A DNA stretch of 64,000 bases from positions 36,218,256 through 36,282,255 of the forward strand of contig OY821755.1 of NCBI GenBank assembly GCA_963682095.1, given 5' to 3'. A program made the position numbers and the translations under genes. The notes below the pieces were generated by a model. That model saw nothing but the letters and a program-made list of their open reading frames with translations. It was not told the DNA's origin and searched no databases. Source of the DNA: Potentilla sterilis (lineage: Eukaryota > Streptophyta > Magnoliopsida > Rosales > Rosaceae). This document shows positions 1 to 12,087 of the stretch, piece by piece (positions within the stretch are counted from its first letter, which is position 1; each line of letters begins with the position of its first letter).

Positions 1-343
1 CCTATAGCGATTTTATACTTCTTAAGTACACTCACTAACTCTTCTTCTTGCTTCTTTGTAAGTTTTGAAGACACAATAACAGGTAAAGTGTCATGTTCTC
101 CAAGATATACATACTTCAAATGACTAGGGAGCTCTTTTAATTCCAACTTTGGGGCTTCTTCCACACTTGGACAAAATTTTGTTGTGGCGTTTGGGATTGA
201 CAAGAACGAACATTTCTCAAACCTTGGGGCTGCATTGAATTCGGCAACCTTAAGCATGGCTCGAGCTTCTCTTCTTCTTCTTGCATGATTCGTTCTCCCT
301 TCTTGTCAAATTCCGCTCATTGCTCTATGTTGAGTCGAGCGAG
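1..343 (-). pseudogene. pol: E1 pol lead-in upstream of reverse transcriptase
   Basis: Translation of the minus strand from about 300 to 1 is open and reads into a segment with LPSHLKYVYLGEHDTLPVI followed by a lysine/glutamate-rich stretch ending KKYKIAIG. In Athila and Tat elements this wording sits directly before the reverse transcriptase domain, so RT itself should lie just left of the window. The frame differs from that of the protease segment at 344-1259, and a TAG closes the protease frame at 344-346, so at least one frameshift and one stop separate the two. It is a degraded, non-functional copy. Confidence 0.75.
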
Positions 344-1259
344 CTAGGTCGACATGACTCGCTCGACCTCCTCAATAACTTCAATAGCTTGGTATTCTTC
401 TTCCTTGACAACCGGATACTTCATGGCGTCAAAAACATTGAACTTAAATACCTCACCATCAAACTTCATCGTCAAGTTGCCTTCCGCAACATCAATCTTG
501 GTGCGTTCCGTCCTCATGAAGGGCCAGCCTAATAGCAATTGAGTCCTATTAACCGGTGAGTCTTCCATCTCTACCACATAGAAGTCGGCCGGAAAGATTA
601 GGTGGTTCACTTGGACAAGCACGTCCTCGACATAACCCTCCGGATACTTGCTTGATCGATCCACAAGTTGAATGATGACATTGTCCTTCTTGAGAGGCCC
701 TATACTCAACGTTTGATACACATTGAGTGGCATGACATTGATTGATGCTCCCAAGTCGAGCATGACATCATCGAAACGTGTGTTGCCGATCACACATGGC
801 ACGTTGAAGCTCCCCGGATCTTTCATCTTTGGTGGCAACTTTCTTTGAATAATAGCCGACACCGTTTCGCTCATAGTCACCACACGTGTCTCCCTTGTAT
901 GTCTCCTTGTCGTGCAAAGCTCCTTGAGGAACTTTGCATACTTAGGCACTTGCCTTATACACTCCAACAACGAGATGTTCACTTCTACTTTCCGAAAAAT
1001 ATCCAACACTTCCTCGTCAGATTTGTCCTTCTTGGACTTTGCAAAACGAGAAGGGAAGGGTATGCAAGAGTTCGGCACCCCTCCCTTGTTAGCTTTGATC
1101 GGCATACTCTCCTTCAATGAGGTTGCGGGGTCTTTCTCGAGCTCGTTGCGCATGGCCTCTTTCTCGGCAACCTTCTTCTCTTTCTCGGCAGCAGCATGCT
1201 TGGCTGCAGTCCTATCGGCAGGCTACAGCTCGGCAGCGTGGCGCGCAGCATTGTCGGCA
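344..1259 (-). pseudogene. pro: E1 retropepsin-like aspartic protease segment
   Basis: The minus-strand frame contains DLGASINVMPL, the plant Ty3/gypsy form of the retropepsin active site (usual form D-T/L-G-A-S), then a flap region and the LLGWPFMRT segment that matches the second conserved strand of these proteases. Upstream is an alanine/lysine/glutamate-rich linker (about 1154-1259) that is in frame with the gag C-terminus on the far side of solo LTR A, so gag and protease were one reading frame before that insertion. One TAG lies in the linker and another ends the frame after VMST. The function would have been cleavage of the Gag-Pol polyprotein in the virus-like particle. It is broken now. 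Confidence 0.8.
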
Positions 1260-3565
1260 GTGGCTGACGAGTCGCCAAAGCGGCACTTAAATAATAACCC
1301 TACAAGAAATGTTAGTAGTATATGATAAGTAGGGATCGTTCTAGCCGGGGATTAAGGGTACCTAACATGTAAAAGGTTAGAAACACATATTCACAAATTT
1401 ATACAAACAAAGTCGAAACAAAGGGGGATTGAAAAGGGTCGGCAGCAAGCTGCCCTAAATAACTAGACACGAAATTTAAATCATAATTTACTATATACAA
1501 GTGGTCATCATCTTTCACACAAAGCATTTAGGACATAAGACTCTTTAACATGTAAATTTCGCACAAATGAAAGTAAGGAACAAATATTGACACAATTTAG
1601 ACTTAAATCAGTTTCGACCGTAACTAGAGATTGCGCTTTGTACCTAGTTACTAGACTTCTTAAGTTCTTTAGAACAAACTTCCGCTCTAGCCCTAAAGAT
1701 TTATGCTAATCCATCAAGACTTAACATTTAAGCACAAAAGTCTGAAATCGAAGACACGTAAACAAGTAAGGTTGTCAATCATCTTATTTAACATGCAAGT
1801 TCTAAGATTAATAGCCCTAAGTGAGCAACACAAATCAAAGCAACAGTCACATCTAGCAAAGTTCGTTATTACTCTAACCGATTAAACCTAGTACCTAGAT
1901 TACGTTCAAGACGACACTAAGTACCGATTTTCATGCCCTCACCTTAGATTACTAACCGATTTTAAGTCCTAAATATGCATCAAATTCCTACTATCCTAGT
2001 TATCAAACATACAAAAATCACAAGTTAAAATCGGAAAACCATTACATAAACATCAAACAATCAGTTCATACAAGAGTTTAACAAAAACCAAGAATTGAAT
2101 CGAGTTCATACAATACACACAAACATAAACAAATACAATAATCATAGGGGATCGGATCACACTTTAGAAACCTTTGAAGACTTCGAAAGACGTGGTGAAG
2201 ATGATTCGGCATAAGGTATAGGTATGGTACGAAATTATGGAATGTGGTGATATAAGGTTTGGCTTAGTATTTGTAGTGTTTGGTGTTTGAGAGACTTGGT
2301 AGAGCTTTAGGCTAATACTTGTGCTTGAGATGAGACACTTTTCTTCTTGGATGTCGGCCTCTATTTATAGGGGAAAGGCTGCTTAGAATCGGCAAAGAAA
2401 CCTAATGTGAATCGGTTAAGGAAAAGGGGATTTCCTTACCGATTATAGTTTGGTTTCTTCTTATTGTTCTTCTCGGATTTCTTTGCCGATTTACTCTTGA
2501 CATTGCTGAATATTATCTTCTCTTTTTCCTTCAAAGATTCGGTGAGGCTTCTCCTAGTTGAACTCGGACATCTTTTCCTCTTTGCAGCAGGCAATGCTCT
2601 TCCTTGTCCTAACCGGACTAGGCATTCCTTGTTCACCTAGGATTGGCTTCTCCTTATGGCTGTAGGTCTTTGACTTGGTCTTCTTATGCTTTGTTCTCTT
2701 CCTAGTAGCTCTAGGATATGTTGCAGCCACTTGGGAACTCATTTTCCCTTGTTGCAGCCTCTCAGAAGCACCACCGGCAGCATGCAGGCAGTATCGGATA
2801 CAAGCACCTTCTCTCGGCAGGACACGTGCAAGACATGCGCAGGACATGCACAAGGCTGGTGCGTGCATGGGCGTGTGCAGGGCTGGTGCAGGGCTGGGCC
2901 TCGGCATATGCAGCATGGCTGCTGCGCAGATGCGCAGCAGCTTCTCGGCAGCGTGAGTGTCAATGCCGGTATTTCTCGACAGCGTATCGGATGCGTATCC
3001 GATACAGACATGACCTCTCTAGGGTTTGACACGGATACGTGGATACGTCTGGGATACATCTGGACACGTATCAGATACTGTCAGGTCATGTGTCGGACAA
3101 GGCTCGGCAGTGAGAGTGTCAGTGTGCGTGCTTCTCGGCAGACTGCAAGTCAGGTTGTGCGGCAGCGCGAGTGTCAGGCTGCAAATTGTCGAGGCTGGCA
3201 CTGCAGCCTGTCAGCAGGGACTGCACCTCTTTTTGTCCGAAACTTGATTTCTTCGATTGACCTTTGTGTCTTCAATCGAGCATAACATCCTCTAGAAAAT
3301 AGCTATTAGTGTGATTCTAAGTTCTGTGGAAACTAGACTCAGAGATCTTTCTATTCATATATAGCACGCCATCTAGTTCCAAGTGAGCTGTTCTGGGAAA
3401 ATTCTGGAAGTCGAGTGATGTGCCCAGGAAATTCCTGGAACTTGCTGGATCCGATCTTGCATAGCAATTCTCGGTTGCTTCTTTAGCTCCGATTACTCTA
3501 ACTCTTTCCATTGCTCAATCATAAATGTATATACTGCTCATAAGAGAAGAAAATTTCATCAAAAG

Positions 3566-6128
3566 TGGTGTGAGCCGTGAGGCTCACACAAATAATAACA
3601 CTACAATCGTTAGTAGTATAGAATAAGTAGGGATCGTTCTAGCCGGGGATTAAAGGTACCTGAAACATGAGAATGTTAGACCAAAAATATTCACAACTAT
3701 ACATATTCATAACGTCACATATGGGGGGAAGAAATTGGGATCGGCAGCCATAGGGCTCCCTATACTAGACACGAAAATTAAAGAGAAAACAAAACCTAAA
3801 GCTAATATGTACAACTGATCATCATCCCTCACACAAAACAGTTCACATAAAAGACTCTTTAACATGTAAACTCGCATGTAAGAAAAGTAAGAGACAAGTA
3901 TTAACATGCTTAACTTCAAAATTAGTTCCAACTACAACTTAGTTGTAAGACCTCTCAAGTTCTAAGACCGAACTTCTGGTTATGAGCCTTAAAGTTATGT
4001 TAATCCTTCCAAGACTTAACAATTGTGCGCAATGGTCTAAATTGGAGACAAGCAAAATAAGTAAGGTTGTCAATCATCTTATTTTAACATACAAGTATCT
4101 AAAGTATTAAACCCTAAGTGAGCAACACAAATTCAAGCAACCTTCTGAGAATAGCAAGTTTGTAATTACTCTAGCCGATTAAACCTAGCACCTAGATCAA
4201 TGTTCAAGACAACACTAAGTACCGATTTTCATGCCCAATCCTTAGATACTAACCAATTTTAAACTTAAAACATGCAAAATACCACTGTCCTAATTATTCA
4301 TACATACGAATTTTATCATGCAAAATACCACTGTCCTAAGTGAGCAACACAAATTCAAGCAACCTTCTGAGTATAGCAAGTTTGTAATTACTCTAGCCGA
4401 TTAAACCTAGCACCTAGATCAATGTTCAAGACAACACTAAATACCGATTTTCATGCCCAATCCGTAGATACTAACCAATTTTAAACTTAAAACATGCAAA
4501 ATACCACTGTCCTAATTATTCATACATACGAATTTTATCATGCAAAATACCACTGTCCTAAGTGAGCAACACAAATTCAAGCAACCTTCTGAGTATAGCA
4601 AGTTTGTAATTGCTCTAGCCGATTAAACCTAGCACCTAGATCAATGTTCAAGACAACACTAAGTACCGATTTTCATGCCCAATCCTTAGATACTAACCAA
4701 TTTTAAACTTAAAACATGCAACATACCACTGTCCTAATTATTCATACATACGAATTTACAAGTTAAAATCACAAAACTTTAACATAAACATCAACAAATT
4801 GGTTCATACAAAAGTTTAGCAAAAACCAAGAATCGAAACAAGTTCTTACAAGAAAACCAAACATAATTAAATACAAAAGTCATAGGGGGAATGGATCACA
4901 CTTTTAGAACCTTGAAGACTCCTCAAGACGTGACAAAGGTGCTCGGCTGCTGCTGCTTGCTGCTCGGCAAGAACAAGAATCGGCAGAAAAACCAAGGTGA
5001 GAGGTACGGCAGTTTGGTGGTGGTGGTGATGGGTTTTGGCTCTGTATTTGGGTGTTGGTGCTTGAGAGACTTGGTAGAGCTTTATGCTAGTATTCTATGC
5101 TTGAGATGAGATGATTTTCAGAATGACAAAGTGAGGCTATATATAGAGAAAAGGGTGCCGGCAGCCCTTGTTACATAAGGTAATCAAAAAACCTAGTGGA
5201 ATAAGGTATTGAAACCTTCATTTCATAGTTCAATTAGGTTTTCTTTTTCTGAATTTTTCTTCAAGGCTTGGGCTTCACATCTTCATGGACTTCTTGAATA
5301 ATCTTTGGACTCCATTTGATAAGTCTTGATCCACCGAAAATGCCCCAAAACCTGCCGGCATGCAGATCGGCAGCAAAGGCTTGCCGATCGGCAACATCTC
5401 CTGGCTTGACTAGGAGAGCCACTTTTCTTCATCTTTTTCTTTATTGCTTTAGCTTGGTGTCTTCCTCTTTCCGTCCTAAAACTTAGACCATCTTCACATA
5501 TGCATTTGTACACCATATGATCTATCGAAAACAGAAATTGCGAAAAGGAGGCAGTAGCATCCTGGAATCGGCAGAAAATACCTTGTTGTAGTAACTCCGG
5601 CATATCTCCCTCCTCGAAGCTCCAATTGATGCGATTCCAAGTCTCAGATAAACTAGACACAAATAGCTACCTCCATGTAAAACAGTTCGATCAAATGCCT
5701 TGTGAGTCGTCGGGAATGATTTTTCGAAGTTGGGACACAGTCCCAGGAAAATCCTGGAAGTCCCTGGTGATCTTTGCTCGGACTGCCAAGTTACAGCCAT
5801 CTTTTGGGTGACTTCCCGAACTCTGATTGATCTGAAATTTTAACACAACATTCTTCAGTATATGAATAATAAGCACACCAAATTTCATTAAATTCGGACA
5901 AGGATAGATTGCATTTTTACTCATCTCAGAATCACAAAAAAGATAACTTGCATTATTTTCCAGATTTCTTAAACTTAGTCATTTTTTGGATTCTAAAGCA
6001 TATTTGATAAAAACTCTACCAAATTGACACTAAACTAAATTATGACTCAATCTTAGATAAATAAGGGTTAAACGAAGCATAAACGAGGGCATAAGCATAT
6101 AATATCGTCGCACATTGTGCTCCTATCA
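3566..6128 (-). mobile_element. Solo LTR B (E1 family) nested in LTR A
   Basis: It starts tggtgtgagcc and ends gctcctatca on the plus strand and is bounded by a 5-bp duplication aaaag (3561-3565 and 6129-6133). The body aligns with LTRs A, C and D around the shared block agggatcgttctagccgggg. The left end carries a small palindrome gtgagcc-gtga-ggctcac in place of the cgagtcgcc...gcggcac arrangement of the other copies. It is longer than its relatives because a 222-bp unit is present about three times (4113-4757). The TATA-like tatatatag near 5140 would be its minus-strand promoter. Confidence 0.86.
4113..4757. repeat. 222-bp tandem repeat, about 2.9 copies, inside LTR B
   Basis: The phrase agcaacacaaattcaagcaa begins at 4121, 4343 and 4565, giving an exact 222-bp period twice. 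The units are nearly identical, with only scattered differences, which points to recent local duplication. LTRs A, C and D hold the unit once. Confidence 0.92.
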
Positions 6129-6342
6129 AAAAGCAACTTGGATGTTTTACAGATTCAACGAAACATTTAAGGACTACGATTTTTAGCACTTTGTCAAATT
6201 TCTGTAAACTTCCGACTTTTAAGCATGATTTCATTAAAACTCCACCAAAAGCTCATGACTCGATCTTAAGCAAATAAGGGCTAAACAATGTATAAATGTA
6301 GACTTAAACATATTAAGAACGTAGCATTTTGTGCTCCTATCA

Positions 6343-8041
6343 GTGGCATCGGCAGGCTGCATGTCATCGGTATCGGCAGGAAGGCTGTCGATATTGCCTT
6401 CTTCATCCAAAATGTGTCCGAAAGTAACTTTCTTCGGAATTTTTGCTTGCGGCTCATTTAATACTCTTCCACTACGTGTTGTGATGACTTTGGCATGCTC
6501 ATGGCCCGGATTTTTAATAACTCCCCCCGGAAGCTTTCCTTGCTCGGTGATCTTTCCCATGAAGTCCACGACTTGCCCCATTTGAGTCTTTAACTCGGCT
6601 ATGCCTTTCGAGTGCGTATGTTTTCCTGCGAGCAATACTTGAGTTACACTCGAAAGAGATTGAATCAATGCATCATAGTTGGGGTTGCTTGGTGCGGCTT
6701 GAGCTTGGAAAGGCACGGCTTGAGACGGCACGGCTTGGTTCGGTGCTTGTTGGTTCGGCACAAAAGCTCCTTGGTTCGGCTGAAAGGGTGCTCTCAGCAC
6801 ATATGGTGCTCTTGGTTGAAAAGGGGCTGCATTCGGTGACCTTTGGACATTATCATTGTTTGACCATCTAACGTTCGGATGATCTTTGAATCTCGGATTG
6901 AAGTTGCCGAACCTTGGTCCTCCTTGAAATCCAACGGCATTCACCTCCTCCTCACTTAATCCAAATTGAGGGCATTGCTCGATTTCATGATTCTCGGCAC
7001 AAACTCCACACACTTGTGCTCTCCTTCCTCGCATTAGACTTGCTACCATATCCGAAAGCTTGTCTACCTTATTCTCCAATGCCGAACTTGATGTAGTCTC
7101 ATTCACTTTGTGCTTCAAGGCATTGTCTCGCGACATGTCAAATTGTTGACTATTCAATGGTCGAATCTCCAACAAGTTCTTGGCCGGTGTAGGATCAAGC
7201 TCAAGGAAAGAACATTGAGCCGCCGAATCTAGGAACTCCCTCTCCATAAGACGCAAGCCCTCATAGAAATACTGAAGAAGTAGCCCCTCTCTAATGCCAT
7301 GAGATGGACATGAAGCAACGAGGGTTTTATACCTCTTATAATAGTCAGAAAACGTCTCATCTCCTCCATGCCGAATGCTTGTGACTTGCTTCCTCAAATC
7401 AGTGATACGAGATGCCGGATAATACTTGAGTAGAAACTCATTCACCACGTCTCCCACGATGTGATACGACCAGTTGGCACCTCAAATAGCCACTCATTGG
7501 CTTGATCCTCAAGTGAAAAAGGAAAAGCCTTCATCTTGAAGTGTTGAATGTCGTCACTTGTAGGGCACATGATTTCGGTGGAAAAATTGAACCACTGAAG
7601 CTGCTTATTCGGATCAGCTCCTGCCAAGCCATGATACAGCCTCAATTGGTGGAGAAATCCACTCTTCAATTCAAACTCCCCACTCTTGCCGGTTGCACAT
7701 GGAGGAAAAGTGATGTTCGCGGGTGCGGTTCCTCCTCCGGTGACATGACCATTTTGAGCACGGATGGAAATCATGGTGGGTGGCTCGGCAAAGTTAAAAT
7801 CAAACTCATCGTGAGGGTAAGTGATAGCTAACAACTCCGGTTCCTCTAACTCACAAGACGATCGAAGGCTTGATGAAGTAACAATGGAGGGTGAGTTCGA
7901 GCTAGAGGGAGGAGATGGTGATGCCGAGCTAGATGATGGTTCGGGTGGGGGTAATAGCGTTGCTATGGCGAGCGTGAGGTCTTCGTTGATTCATTGCAAG
8001 CGTCCTCGGTTATCTCTTGTCCAAAGATTAGGTTCAGACAT
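6343..8041 (-). pseudogene. gag: E1 gag (capsid and zinc knuckle), broken
   Basis: The frame opens at ATG 8041-8039 (MSEPNLWTRDN...), runs through a serine/proline-rich N-terminus, the capsid (retrotransposon gag) domain with FLLKYYPASRI and DYYKRYKTLVASCP, and a single zinc knuckle C-X2-C-X3-H-X4-C (CGVCAENHEIEQC, about 7010), then a proline/glutamine-rich tail. Gag would form the particle that packages the element RNA. Breaks: an in-frame TGA near 7993, a one-base frameshift near 7450 inside the capsid domain, and interruption by solo LTR A at 6343. The protein tail continues in frame into the protease linker left of LTR A. Confidence 0.85.
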
Positions 8042-9054
8042 GCATTATCCTGAATAGTTCAATGAGAAGCAAGTTAGAATCATTGAAGACAAATAGAAAA
8101 ACAAGAATATACAAGAACAATACAAGCCACGGCATTGGCAATTTCAAACAAGTTTCAAACATTTACAAACTATAAACACACGGCAAGGGGAACTATGCAC
8201 CGCAAGAAGAGCAAAAACACACGAAAATAAATATGGTGATGTCGAAATTTCTAAGTCTAATTGCTTTTAAATTTGTTCAAACTCTCAAAGTACGTGGAGC
8301 AGATAGAGGAGATAACGGTGCAATGGACTAGTGCAGTTCCCGGTAGTATCATGCTTTATCCTATATACCACGAGAGTTCGAACCACATAAAACGTTTTGT
8401 TTCAAGCCTCAAGGCTCACTCATACCGAATTCACTCCAAGTTTTGAAGCTCAGTGGACATGCGGCCTAGGTGCTATGGTCAAGACACAAGGTTCTGTTGT
8501 TTCAGAAGGCTAGGCGTGTCATCCGAAAATAGCTCAAGACAAGACTCATTTGTTGGTAATCACAGAGGATAAGTCCCCTATCGCCCCTCTTCAAAAGAGA
8601 AGAGAAAACAGTTTGTGGGTCTATGAGATCTAATTTGACAAACCTTTGAGTCTAATTTGGGACAACACACACTAATAGGCGAACCTTTTCCCCTTAGTCA
8701 GTTAAGAACCTCGTGTTGACAGTACCACAAGTGTCAATAAAAGCCGCCCTCAACCTCATGAGACCTCGAAAGATAACATGAAGGGTTAAGGCTAATATCA
8801 ACAAAAGTGACCTTACCTATTCCTCTTCCCCTCAAAACTCAAAGCAAACTCAACACAAATAAATCTCTAAGCCTCCTAGCAATTTAACTAAGTTATTACA
8901 TCAAAACACAATCGGCATCATCAATAAACTTTCGGAATTTAAACTCTACATGCCGAAAAATATTTCTACTTTACAACAAAATTTCCAACAAAATATTTAC
9001 AACACACGAAAATTTACAAAACAATTAACATTAAACCATATCAAGGTTTTATAA
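8042..9054 (-). other. E1 untranslated leader between primer site and gag
   Basis: About 1 kb of A/T-rich sequence lies between the primer binding site and the gag start codon. I see no conserved reading frame on either strand. Its position means it should contain the packaging signal, but I cannot point to one. Confidence 0.6.
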
Positions 9055-9072
9055 TCCCCGGCAACGGCGTCA
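9055..9072 (-). promoter_or_regulatory. E1 primer binding site, tRNA-Asp type
   Basis: The minus strand reads TGACGCCGTTGCCGGGGA, which matches the complement of the 3' end of plant tRNA-Asp (TGGCGCCGTTGCCGGGGA) at 17 of 18 bases. It lies five bases inside the LTR end at 9078. It is where reverse transcription of E1 would have been primed. Confidence 0.85.
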
Positions 9073-9480
9073 AAAATTGACGAGTCGCCGAAGCGGCACT
9101 TCAATGATAAACGTACCCTACAATCGTTATTAGTATAGAAATAAGTAGGGATCGTTCTAGCCGGGGATTAATGGTACCTGACATGTAAAAGATTAGCAAC
9201 ACATTTATAAATTTATACAAGCAAAATCGAAACAAAGGGGGATTGAAAAGGGTCGGCAGCAAGCTGCCCTAAATAACTAGACACGAAATTAAAATCCTAA
9301 GACTAATATGTACAAGTGATTATCATCTTTCACACAAAGCATTTAGCACAAAAAGACTCTTTAACATGCAACAAATTCGTGAATGAAAGTAAGGAACAAG
9401 TATCAACACGCATAAGACTCAAATTAGTTCCGACTACAACCTAGATTGTAAGACTTCTCAAGTTTTACGACAAAACGTGT

Positions 9481-9952
9481 TGTTGACAGTAGCCACAGAG
9501 GGGCTACACAGGCCCACAGACCCGCAGCTAGCATGTCAGGGGCCGGACCGAGGCCCGGAGCAGGATCCCCAGCACCCGGACCCGAAGCCCAGCAGTCTAA
9601 CTTATGACTGGGGGCCCGGGAGCCGAGGACACCAGCCTGCCGAACAGGTCACCTTAGCTGCCCCTTTGCGTACGAACAGAAGGGAACCAGTCTCACATCG
9701 AAGAGTAAGACCAGACCTCACGATCGACCACCTATATAAGGGCCTCAACTACCCTCATTAATAGGTAACTCAACTCTCCCACTACTTATCATTCCCTCTT
9801 AAGTTATCTATTTGCTCCAACGATACTAACTTAGGCATCGGAGAGGAGAAGACCGGCCCGCCCGGTATTCCCCTTTGTTAGCAGGGTTCGCAGGAGGAAA
9901 TCACATCAAGATCCACCGGTTTCCCGCAGGCCTACGGGTTTGTGCAGAAACA
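9481..9952 (+). repeat. E2 5' LTR
   Basis: It begins TGTTGACAGTAG and ends GCAGAAACA. It is 12 bp longer than the 3' copy because of one indel near 9540-9555. The TATA box is at 9733-9739. Confidence 0.95.
9733..9739 (+). promoter_or_regulatory. TATA box in E2 5' LTR
   Basis: tatataa-type sequence in cctatataaggg; the same box occurs in the 3' LTR at 32844-32850. It is placed about 220 bp before the LTR end, as expected for the U3/R boundary of a plant LTR. Confidence 0.7.
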
Positions 9953-9954
9953 AT

Positions 9955-9972
9955 TGGCGCCATCTGTGAGAA
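9955..9972 (+). promoter_or_regulatory. E2 primer binding site
   Basis: TGGCGCCATCTGTGAGAA begins two bases after the LTR end. The TGGCGCC core is usual for plant Ty3/gypsy elements. The rest differs from tRNA-Asp and I do not assign the tRNA. Confidence 0.75.
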
Positions 9973-10072
9973 CAGATTTGATCCACGAAAAAGTTGTGTT
10001 GCTCTACTGGAGGGTAGAACCTGATCGATCCTTTGAAAGGCAGTTTGAAAGCAAATCCACAATCCGGACGCC

Positions 10073-11692
10073 ATGGAGGAAAGGAAGGTGAAAGCTGGCG
10101 TGAGAGGGCGGAAAGAGCAAGTCCGGGCCCCCGACCGGGCCCAAAACCCTAAAACTGAGGTCAACGCGAGGTTTGTCCCTTATCCCGACCGGGACGGAAC
10201 CCTCGATCACCGGGGCTCAGACGACCCTGACCAATACAATGAGGGGGGGGGGGATAAAAAAAATGAAGGCAGAAGTCGCGCGATTGCGAGAGGAGGGCAA
10301 TCGAGACTAACTAAGGGCGGATGCCCAGTACCATGAGTTGGAAGCGGTAAACATCGCCCTATTGGCGGCCCTGGAGAAAGGACACCGGCAGAACACCTCT
10401 CGGGCGCCAGCACGGCCTGTAAATAAAGGTGACGAGTTCCCGCACCTAGAAGTGGGACAGCCTACGAGGAGGAGAAAGATTGTGAATTTGCCCACGTCAC
10501 TCTTTTCGGAAGCTCTGAGGAATTCCGGGCCGGTTGAGCCCCCACACCGAACGAATTTGGCATCGGGCGAGCAGGATAGCTCCACGGCGAGGACGCTTCA
10601 GACGCTCTCCGCCTAGGTGTCGGACATAAAGGACCGGTTGGAGACCAGCGGGAGAAGGACAGTGCGACCGCAGGACAGTGCGCGATTCAACGAACGCACT
10701 AGACCTTTTCCACACTGGGTTAGGGAATCCGGAAGATCTGCTAACCAAAAGTCCCTGAAACTGATGTACTCAGGAACGAGCTGCCCATACCAACACCTAG
10801 ACAGTTTTAAGTCACAAATGGGCACAAAGGGCTACTCAGATGCCACGTGCTGCAATGTGTTCCAAGAGACGCTCTCGGGGGAGGCATTGGGCTGGTTCTA
10901 CGAGCTGCCAGTAAACTCGGTGGAAACGTTCAAACAGCTGGCTGATAAGTTTGTCGGCCGATTCATCCTCAGAGCCAAGACGGCCCAAACGTCGACGGTC
11001 CTTTTCGATTGCATGCAGACGGACCACGAACCATTGCGAGCGTTCGTTAACCGGTGGCAGATCGCCACGGCCGGGGTCAGAAACTTGGATAAAAGGATCG
11101 CTGAGATGGCATTCAAGCAAGGGTTAAGGCCCGGAGACCTCTCGTACGCCCTGCGAGTAAAGGAGCCGCCAGGGTACGACGAGCTGATGGCCGTGGCCGT
11201 CAGGCACGCCCAAGCGGAACATGAGACATATGGGGATGAGATCCCCAAGCGAAGGTCGGGCGACCTATTACCAACACCCTCCTATGAAAACAAGGCCGGG
11301 CGACAGGATCGCAATCGTACGCCTACGACCGGCAAGAAAGCCGAAGTACGGGAGGATCGGCGACCCCGCCGGAGCGGCAACGGGAGTTCATGGGCAGGTG
11401 GAAGACCACCGCCTTTGCGACCGGCACAGCCCATGGCAGCGGCGCCAGCGGAGCGACAACCGCGGGCCCTGGCCGTAATGCCCACATGGCGACAAGAGAG
11501 GACCCTGGCCATTATGCCAGCGGGAAAACCCGATGACCCAACCCTCCGGACTAACGACCACCAACCCCAGAGAACGGTCGTGGATGGCCGAGTCCGGACA
11601 GATGATCTGCAAAGGGATAGGCAGGGTGCCCGAAACGTAGGAAGCATACGCACCCGAGTCCCCGGGGGGATCGAGGTGCATGGAAGCATAAA
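10073..11692 (+). pseudogene. gag: E2 gag, interrupted by T1
   Basis: The first plausible start is ATG 10073. The N-terminus is basic, then a likely coiled coil, then the gag capsid domain (about 10770-11230; LSGEALGWFYELP, GLRPGDLSYAL), then a long basic, arginine- and proline-rich tail. Breaks: an 11-G run at 10243-10253 shifts the frame, a TAA lies near 10308, and a TAG at 10614-10616 precedes the long open part 10617-11692. T1 is inserted at 11693 within the GSIN motif that in Tat elements precedes the protease; the reading frame resumes at 13786. Gag builds the particle around the element RNA. Confidence 0.85.
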
Positions 11693-11709
11693 CACTACCA
11701 GCTTTGACA

Positions 11710-12065
11710 GAATAGCCGACGAAATTTTTTTCGTCGGCTATTCCTTCTACCGACGAAAATTTCGTCGGCTATAATTCGTCGGTAAAACCCCGTCGATAAT
11801 ACCAATGGCCGACGAAAAAAAACCAATTCGTCGGCCATTCCAACCTTGGCCAACGAATTATGGCCGACGAAAATGATTTCGTCGACCAAAGCTTGGTCAA
11901 ATATATTAATATTTTAAAGTTATAGCCGACGAAATTTGAATTCTTCGGCTATTTGTTCTGAAGTATAGCCGACGATTTGAGCTATTTCGTCGGCTATTTC
12001 GTCGGAATATATTAATATTTTAAAGTTATAGCCGACGAAATAATGTCAATTTCGTCGGCTATAAC
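11710..12065. repeat. T1 left subterminal TAGCCGACGA array
   Basis: Repeated TAGCCGACGA and its complement TCGTCGGCTA occur as close inverted pairs that could fold as hairpins. By analogy with En/Spm these would be binding sites for the TNPA-type protein; that role is inferred. Confidence 0.8.
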
Positions 12066-12087
12066 TGCATTTTGGGCAAAAAAAAAT

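Larger units (their letters stand above)
1265..6342 (-). mobile_element. Solo LTR A (E1 family), split by solo LTR B
   Basis: The segment has the family LTR ends (plus-strand tgacgagtcgcc at the left and gtgctcctatca at the right) and is flanked by a perfect 5-bp duplication gtggc at 1260-1264 and 6343-6347. It sits between gag and protease of E1 and has no internal region, so it is a solo LTR left by LTR-LTR recombination. The body runs 1265-3565 and resumes at 6134-6342 after LTR B. A TATA-like stretch lies near 2365 (minus). The part at about 2740-3230 is GC-rich and full of CGGCAG words, much like the corresponding part of LTR C, and differs from LTR B. Confidence 0.88.

Noticed and set aside
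2675..3285. Overlapping open frames on both strands inside LTR A
   Set aside because: They arise from the GC-rich CGGCAG repeats of the LTR and have no family resemblance; the equivalent part of LTR C gives unrelated frames.
9055..9072. Part of a tRNA gene
   Set aside because: Only the 18 bases complementary to a tRNA 3' end are present, at the LTR border, so it is a primer site.
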